Below, one piece after another: positions 8,293 to 12,263 of a stretch of 12,263 bases of DNA. Within the stretch, counting starts at the first letter, position 1, and each line of letters starts with the position of its first letter. The DNA is from Pseudomonadota bacterium (lineage in GTDB: Bacteria; Pseudomonadota; Gammaproteobacteria; Burkholderiales; Ferrovaceae). A program made the position numbers and the translations under genes. Location: positions 1 to 12,263 of the forward strand of contig JAJZHC010000029.1 in the NCBI GenBank assembly GCA_021804705.1, given 5' to 3'. The notes under the pieces are model-generated. The model did no database searches. It saw nothing but the letters and a program-made list of their open reading frames with translations, and had not been told where the DNA came from.

Positions 8293-9309
8293 ATGAACGT
8301 GTTTTACGACAAGGATGCCGACCTGTCCCTCATCAAGGGCAAAAAGGTGACGATCATTGGTTACGGCTCGCAAGGCCATGCCCATGCCAACAACCTCAAG
8401 GATTCTGGCGTGGACGTCACGGTGGCGCTGCGCGCCGGCGGGGCCTCCTGGAAAAAAGCTGAGGCAGCTGGCCTCAAGGTGCGCGAAGTGGCCGATGCGG
8501 TCAAGGGTGCCGATCTCGTCATGATCCTGTTGCCCGACGAATCGCAGCCTGAAGTCTACAACACGGCCATCGCCCCCAACATCAAGGCAGGGGCTGCGCT
8601 GGCGTTTGCCCACGGCTTCAATGTGCATTTCGGCCAGATCGTGCCGCGTGCCGACATCGACGTCATCATGATCGCTCCCAAGGGCCCGGGCCATCTGGTG
8701 CGTTCCACCTATACCCAGGGCGGCGGCGTGCCCAGCCTCATCGCTGTGCATCAGAATGCCACCGGCCGCGCCCGCGACATCGCGCTCTCCTATGCCGCGG
8801 CCAATGGCGGCGCGCGTGCCGGAGTCATTGAAACCAATTTCCGCGAAGAGACCGAAACCGACCTGTTCGGCGAACAGGCCGTGTTGTGCGGTGGCGCCAC
8901 GGCGCTGGTGCAAGCCGGTTTTGACACGCTGGTGGAAGCCGGTTACGCGCCCGAGATGGCTTACTTCGAGTGCCTGCACGAATTGAAGCTGATTGTGGAT
9001 CTGATGTATGAAGGCGGCATTGCCAACATGCGCTACTCCATTTCCAACACGGCAGAATACGGTGACCACACGCGTGGCCCGCGCATCATCACCGACGAAA
9101 CCCGTGCTGAAATGCGGCGCATCCTCAAGGAAATCCAGACGGGTCAGTTTGCCCGCGAATTCATCCTGGAAAACCGTGCCGGAGCAGCATCGCTGCATGC
9201 CATGCGACGCATTGGCGCAGAACAGCAGATCGAGAAAGTGGGCGCCAAATTGCGCGACATGATGCCCTGGATCAAGAAGAACAAGCTGGTTGACCAAAGC
9301 AAGAACTGA
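8293..9309 (+). CDS. ilvC: Ketol-acid reductoisomerase (NADP+)
   Basis: Performs the Mg2+-dependent alkyl shift and NADPH reduction that turn acetolactate into 2,3-dihydroxyisovalerate (and the isoleucine counterpart). At 338 residues it is the short class I form. The Rossmann motif GYGSQGHAHANNL is at residues 23-35. The cofactor-selecting loop reads RAGGAS with R47 and S52 retained, fitting NADPH preference. Metal ligands D190 and E194 lie in TETDLFGEQ, and the C-terminal knotted domain carries ECLHELKLIVDLMYEGG and RYSISNTAEYGD. ATG at 8293 has GGAG 7 nt upstream. It is third in the ilv cluster and is followed, with little or no gap, by psd. Confidence 0.98.
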   Translation: MNVFYDKDADLSLIKGKKVTIIGYGSQGHAHANNLKDSGVDVTVALRAGGASWKKAEAAGLKVREVADAVKGADLVMILLPDESQPEVYNTAIAPNIKAGAALAFAHGFNVHFGQIVPRADIDVIMIAPKGPGHLVRSTYTQGGGVPSLIAVHQNATGRARDIALSYAAANGGARAGVIETNFREETETDLFGEQAVLCGGATALVQAGFDTLVEAGYAPEMAYFECLHELKLIVDLMYEGGIANMRYSISNTAEYGDHTRGPRIITDETRAEMRRILKEIQTGQFAREFILENRAGAASLHAMRRIGAEQQIEKVGAKLRDMMPWIKKNKLVDQSKN

Positions 9310-9313
9310 GCGC

Positions 9314-9964
9314 TTGAACCCGTACCCACACCCCCTCATCGCCCGCGAAGGGTGGTTCTATCTCGGGCTGGCCAGCGCCGTGGCGCTGGCCATTCAGTTT
9401 CTGGCCGGTTTTGTCTGGGCCTGGCCCTTCTGGATCATCGCGCTGTTCGTCCTGCAGTTTTTTCGGGATCCGGCGCGTCCGGTTCCCGCAGGCGAGCAAT
9501 GGATCCTGTCGCCGGCGGATGGTCGCATCGTGGCGGTATTGCCCAGCATTGACCCTTACCTGCAGCGCCCGGCCATCAAGGTCAGCGTATTCATGAACGT
9601 GTTCAACGTGCATTCCAACCGCAGTCCAGTGACGGGAAGCGTCCGCCAGGTGGTGTACCATCCGGGACAGTTTCTCAACGCCGATCTCGACAAGGCTTCT
9701 GACGCCAATGAGCGCAATGCCCTGGTGCTGGAAACGCCGGCGGGGCAGCAGCTCACCTGTGTCCAGGTGGCCGGCCTGATTGCCCGGCGCATCCTGTGCT
9801 ACGCCAAGGTGGACGATGCGCTCCAGGCGGGACAACGCTACGGCTTCATTCGCTTTGGATCGCGCGTGGATCTCTATCTGCCGCCCCAGGTTCGCTTGCG
9901 GGCCTCAATTGGTGATACTGTTAAGGCCACGACGAGTATCCTGGCCGAATGGCCGCAGTCCTGA
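9314..9964 (+). CDS. psd: Phosphatidylserine decarboxylase, short pyruvoyl type
   Basis: Decarboxylates phosphatidylserine to phosphatidylethanolamine at the inner membrane. The proenzyme cleaves itself to make a pyruvoyl group; the likely site is G182-S183 in RFGS, giving a beta chain of 182 and an alpha chain of 34 residues. At 216 residues it belongs to the short type and not the E. coli type with LGST. Hydrophobic residues 14-50 form the membrane anchor; other family motifs are FFRDPARPVP, SPADGR and FMNVFNVHSNRSPV. TTG at 9314 gives NPYPHPLIAREGW at the family-typical distance and lies 4 nt after the ilvC stop. Another TTG at 9290, inside ilvC, would add eight residues; neither has a strong ribosome-binding site, so the start is uncertain. 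The product acts directly after PssA, encoded next. Confidence 0.94.
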   Translation: MNPYPHPLIAREGWFYLGLASAVALAIQFLAGFVWAWPFWIIALFVLQFFRDPARPVPAGEQWILSPADGRIVAVLPSIDPYLQRPAIKVSVFMNVFNVHSNRSPVTGSVRQVVYHPGQFLNADLDKASDANERNALVLETPAGQQLTCVQVAGLIARRILCYAKVDDALQAGQRYGFIRFGSRVDLYLPPQVRLRASIGDTVKATTSILAEWPQS

Positions 9965-9983
9965 CTTGAGCCGAGGGTTGACC

Positions 9984-10757
9984 GTGTTGCTTCCATCCGA
10001 CTCACCAAAACCCCTGATTGATGCCGCCGGTCGCCGACGCGGCATCTACCTGTTGCCCAACCTGTTCACCACCGCCGCCCTGTTTGCCGGGTTCTTTGCT
10101 ATTGTGCAGGGCATGAATGGCTACTTCGAAATGGCGGCCCAAGCCATTTTCATCGCCATGGTGCTTGACGGCCTGGATGGTCGCGTGGCGCGCCTCACGC
10201 GCACCCAGAGCGCCTTTGGTGCAGAGTACGACAGCCTCTCGGACATGGTTTCCTTTGGCGCTGCGCCATCACTCGTCATCTATGAGTGGTCGTTGCGCGG
10301 CATGGGTAAACTGGGTTGGCTTGCCGCGTTCGTGTACTGCGCTGGCGCTGCGCTGCGCCTCGCGCGCTTCAATACGCAATTGGACGTGGCGGACAAGCGC
10401 TGGTTTACCGGTCTGCCCAGTCCTGCGGCTGCGGCATTGCTGGCCGGCATGGTATGGGTGCTGCAATCGGTGTACCAGGTGGACGGCGCACGCATCCACT
10501 GGCTGGTGTGGAGCCTCACGGTCTTTGCCGGACTGTCCATGGTCTCCAACGTCAAGTTCTACAGTTTCAAGGACCTCAACCTGCGCCGCAGCGTGCCCTT
10601 CTGGGCGGCCTTGCTGGTCATGCTGGGGTTTGTGATCATTACGCTGGATCAGGCGCGGGTGTTATGGGGTTTTTTCCTGATCTATGCCTGCTCGGGATAT
10701 GTATTGTGGGGAGTGCGCAGCATACAGCGTTGGCATAAAAGACAGGGGCGCGAATAG
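9984..10757 (+). CDS. pssA: CDP-diacylglycerol-serine O-phosphatidyltransferase
   Basis: Makes phosphatidylserine from CDP-diacylglycerol and serine, the step before Psd; integral inner-membrane protein. The CDP-alcohol phosphotransferase signature is intact: DGLDGRVARLTRTQSAFGAEYDSLSD, i.e. DxxDGxxAR with GxxxDxxxD. Several hydrophobic segments follow, ending in a basic tail (RSIQRWHKRQGRE). The frame is open far upstream into psd. GTG at 9984 is chosen because GAGGG (9973-9977) stands 6 nt before it, giving 257 residues, and the first conserved element (GIYLLPNLFTTAALFAGF) begins soon after. TTG at 9966, 9978 or 9987 are weaker alternatives. The gap to psd is 19 nt, so the two genes of phosphatidylethanolamine synthesis are almost surely co-expressed with ilvBNC. 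Confidence 0.95.
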   Translation: MLLPSDSPKPLIDAAGRRRGIYLLPNLFTTAALFAGFFAIVQGMNGYFEMAAQAIFIAMVLDGLDGRVARLTRTQSAFGAEYDSLSDMVSFGAAPSLVIYEWSLRGMGKLGWLAAFVYCAGAALRLARFNTQLDVADKRWFTGLPSPAAAALLAGMVWVLQSVYQVDGARIHWLVWSLTVFAGLSMVSNVKFYSFKDLNLRRSVPFWAALLVMLGFVIITLDQARVLWGFFLIYACSGYVLWGVRSIQRWHKRQGRE

Positions 10758-10764
10758 TCGCGCC
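10747..10764 (+). terminator. GC hairpin over the pssA stop codon
   Basis: Perfect arms GGCGCG (10747-10752) and CGCGCC (10759-10764) with a 6-nt loop holding the TAG stop. Only two T residues follow, so it is a weak intrinsic terminator at best. It may instead be an RNA processing or stability element that sets the lower expression limit of the downstream gene. Confidence 0.35.
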
Positions 10765-10787
10765 TTCCAATAACAAGAGGGAGAATC

Positions 10788-11417
10788 ATGAAGGTTTCAA
10801 CAGCAGTGATCGCAGCGGTGATGATGGGGGTGGGTGCTGGTGCGCAGGCGGCAACGGAACCCGGCTTTTTTCACGAAACGGTCTCCCAGTCCATCACCAT
10901 CAACGCCGAACCCGCCAAAGTATGGGCGATGCTGGGCGATTTTGACGGCATGGCGCTGTGGGACTCCACGGTGGACCGCAGCGTCTCCGTGGACGAGAAT
11001 CAGGACGAACTCTCGCGCCTCGTGGTCTACAAGGAAAATGTGGGCAGGGAAGTGGATGTTCTGGACGAGCGCAGCGATGCAGACATGACGATGCGCTACC
11101 ACGTGAAGAGCAGCCCCTGGCCCGTGGCCCACTTCAATGCCAAGCTGCGCGTCAGCCGTGGCCCGGCTCCGGGTACCTCGGTGGTGGAATGGCGAGGAGC
11201 CTTTGATGTCAAGGGCATCCTTGCCGATCCCGACTCCCGGGTGGGTCCCGAGTCGCATCAGGGCCCCATCGTTTTTGGCCTCGACATCGAAACGGAGCGG
11301 GACTGGATTCCATCCGCAAATTCAGGGAAGGTGGTGCGTGACAAGCTGACGCCGAAGATCATTACCGATCTGTATCGTGCCGGGCTGGACAGCTTGAAGT
11401 GGGTGTTGGAGCGCTGA
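10788..11417 (+). CDS. Periplasmic SRPBCC (START-like) domain protein
   Basis: A 209-residue protein with a Sec signal peptide (residues 1-21, cleavage after AQA), so probably periplasmic. The mature part looks like the SRPBCC/polyketide-cyclase-like fold: an opening strand QSITINAEPAKVWAMLGDFDGMALWDS, with AxxVWxxxxDF typical of the family, several beta strands, and a closing long helix (residues about 186-207). Secreted members with this layout include MxaD of methylotrophs, a methanol-oxidation accessory protein, but no methanol dehydrogenase gene is seen here and the ligand is unknown. GAGGGAG at 10777-10783 gives a strong ribosome-binding site. It lies 30 nt after pssA behind a GC hairpin, so it may be partly independent of the ilv cluster. 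Family call is moderate; function is not assigned. Confidence 0.78.
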   Translation: MKVSTAVIAAVMMGVGAGAQAATEPGFFHETVSQSITINAEPAKVWAMLGDFDGMALWDSTVDRSVSVDENQDELSRLVVYKENVGREVDVLDERSDADMTMRYHVKSSPWPVAHFNAKLRVSRGPAPGTSVVEWRGAFDVKGILADPDSRVGPESHQGPIVFGLDIETERDWIPSANSGKVVRDKLTPKIITDLYRAGLDSLKWVLER

Positions 11418-11419
11418 GC

Positions 11420-11449
11420 AAAAAAAGAGGCGGATCTGTCGATCCGCCT
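11420..11449 (-). terminator. Intrinsic terminator for leftward transcription
   Basis: A 9-bp perfect stem (11428-11436 with 11441-11449) and a 4-nt loop. On the minus strand it is followed after one base by seven T residues (11426-11420), the classical form. On the plus strand no T tract follows (GTTCAAAGGG), so it is a poor terminator for the SRPBCC gene that ends 10 nt before the stem. Confidence 0.6.
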
Positions 11450-11511
11450 GTTCAAAGGGTTAGTACCCTGACTGCACTGTCTGCGATTTAAAGATAGCAG
11501 AGCTGATGCAA
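11420..11511 (-). ncRNA. Candidate leftward small RNA (start uncertain)
   Basis: The gap between the SRPBCC gene and ggt, read on the minus strand, has hairpins at 11501-11480 (TCTGC/GCAGA) and 11469-11456 (AGGGT/ACCCT) and ends in the terminator at 11449-11420. TTTACA (11544-11539) with TAAAAC (11523-11518) could be a promoter, although the 15-nt spacing is short. No coding gene in the window uses this terminator. The 5' end is a guess from the candidate promoter. Confidence 0.25.
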
Positions 11512-11557
11512 AAGTGTGTTTTATTTCAGTTGCATAATTGTAAAAAAATATAACGCC

Positions 11558-12263
11558 ATGCCCTTTTGCCGCAGGTGTTTTGCAGCGCTATTGCTCTTAT
11601 GCAACCTGGGGTGGGCGCAGGCGCAGGGCGAAGCGGTCGTCGCGGCTTCTCACCCGCTGGCGGCAGAAGCGGGGGCCACCATCCTGCGCCAAGGGGGCAA
11701 CGCCGTGGATGCTGCAGCGGCCATCCAGTTTGCCCTCAACGTGGTGGAGCCCCAATCCTCTGGCATCGGCGGTGGCGCCTTTCTCGTCATCTACCTCGCC
11801 AAAACGCACCAGACCGTGGTGCTCGATGCGCGAGAAATGGCACCCGCTGCGGCCAGCGCGGATCAGTTCGTCCATCATTCCTTTGAAGAGAATTCCGTCA
11901 ACGGCATTGCCGTCGGCGTGCCGGGCACCCTGGCGGGCTTCGCCGAAGCACAGCGTCGCTGGGGCAGGAAGAATCTTGCGGCCACGTTGCAGCCGGCCAT
12001 TGCCCTGGCGCGCCAGGGCTTTGCCGTCACCCCCTATCTGGCACGCGAACTCGCCAGTCCGCGTGCCGCGCTCCAGCCTGAAACCCGCGCCTTGTTCCGC
12101 AATGCCGCGGGAGCGCCGTTGCGCGAGGGCGACTGGCTGCGCCAGCCGGACCTCGCTGCCACTTTTGAGCGCATTGCCGCGCAGGGTCCTGCCGTGTTCT
12201 ATCGGGGCGAGATTGCGCGCGCCATCGTCGCAGCCCAGCAGCGCAGCACGATTGGGCCTGATG
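11558..12263 (+). CDS. ggt: Gamma-glutamyltransferase, N-terminal part (partial)
   Basis: Cleaves or transfers the gamma-glutamyl group of glutathione and related compounds in the periplasm; made as a proenzyme that cuts itself before a catalytic threonine. The 235 codons present lie in the large-subunit region; the catalytic Thr lies beyond the window. A signal peptide is visible (residues 1-22, ending WAQAQ). Family motifs follow: HPLAAEAGATILRQGGNAVD, then SSGIGGGAFLV, then DAREMAP with R92, the counterpart of the arginine that binds the substrate carboxylate (R114 in E. coli), then NGIAVGVPGTLAGF. ATG at 11558 gives a complete signal peptide but has no Shine-Dalgarno sequence; the upstream stretch is A-rich with TATAAC at 11549-11554. 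Related cephalosporin acylases share the fold, but glutamyltransferase is more likely. Confidence 0.92.
   Translation, partial: MPFCRRCFAALLLLCNLGWAQAQGEAVVAASHPLAAEAGATILRQGGNAVDAAAAIQFALNVVEPQSSGIGGGAFLVIYLAKTHQTVVLDAREMAPAAASADQFVHHSFEENSVNGIAVGVPGTLAGFAEAQRRWGRKNLAATLQPAIALARQGFAVTPYLARELASPRAALQPETRALFRNAAGAPLREGDWLRQPDLAATFERIAAQGPAVFYRGEIARAIVAAQQRSTIGPD

Noticed and set aside
7714..9339. Open frame of 541 codons opposite ilvN and ilvC
   Set aside because: It crosses two certain genes, has no ribosome-binding site or domain, and shows the composition of an antisense frame.
11566..11886. 106-codon plus-strand frame at the start of ggt
   Set aside because: The frame beginning at 11558 carries the signal peptide and the gamma-glutamyltransferase motifs; this one is an out-of-frame shadow.

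Overview
The window looks like an ordinary chromosomal stretch of a betaproteobacterium with high GC content. The main reason is the order sigma factor - DUF3619 - DUF3106 - RDD running leftward, back to back with ilvB-ilvN-ilvC-psd-pssA running rightward, an arrangement I recognise from Betaproteobacteria. The protein sequences (IlvB with a GEA TPP motif, short pyruvoyl-type Psd, single-chain class I fumarase) fit a Nitrosomonadales-like member, but the genus cannot be fixed from the sequence alone. No rRNA, tRNA, CRISPR array, insertion sequence, phage gene or attachment site was found.

Layout. Positions 1-921 (minus) hold the N-terminal 307 codons of class I fumarate hydratase. A 171-nt divergent promoter region separates it from acs (acetyl-CoA synthetase, plus), which is followed after 12 nt by lptG, a lipopolysaccharide-export permease. 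lptG runs head-on into a four-gene leftward operon, with the two stop codons sharing one CTAG. Read in its own direction, that operon encodes an ECF-type sigma factor, a single-pass membrane protein (DUF3619), a secreted protein built of five 18-residue repeats (DUF3106) and an RDD membrane protein. Every junction is a coding overlap. A 152-nt divergent region then leads to the rightward cluster ilvB-ilvN-ilvC-psd-pssA, a periplasmic SRPBCC/START-like protein, a 140-nt AT-rich gap full of inverted repeats, and the 5' part of a gamma-glutamyltransferase gene that runs off the window.

How the genes work together. acs and fumarase are central carbon genes (acetate activation and the TCA cycle). 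ilvB/ilvN/ilvC give the acetolactate synthase and ketol-acid reductoisomerase steps of valine/isoleucine synthesis. pssA and psd convert CDP-diacylglycerol to phosphatidylserine and then to phosphatidylethanolamine. lptG, psd/pssA, the signal-peptide proteins and the sigma operon are all envelope-related.

The least understood part is the sigma/DUF3619/DUF3106/RDD operon. Its topology (cytoplasmic sigma factor, one-pass membrane protein, periplasmic repeat protein, polytopic membrane protein) is that expected of a trans-envelope signalling system, but this is inference. Other points of interest are a probable CTG start of the sigma gene, a possible leftward small RNA ending in a textbook terminator at 11420-11449, and a hairpin plus mini-ORF at the ilvB start. 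Non-ATG starts are common here: GTG for fumA, lptG, the RDD gene and pssA, TTG for psd, and probably CTG for the sigma factor.
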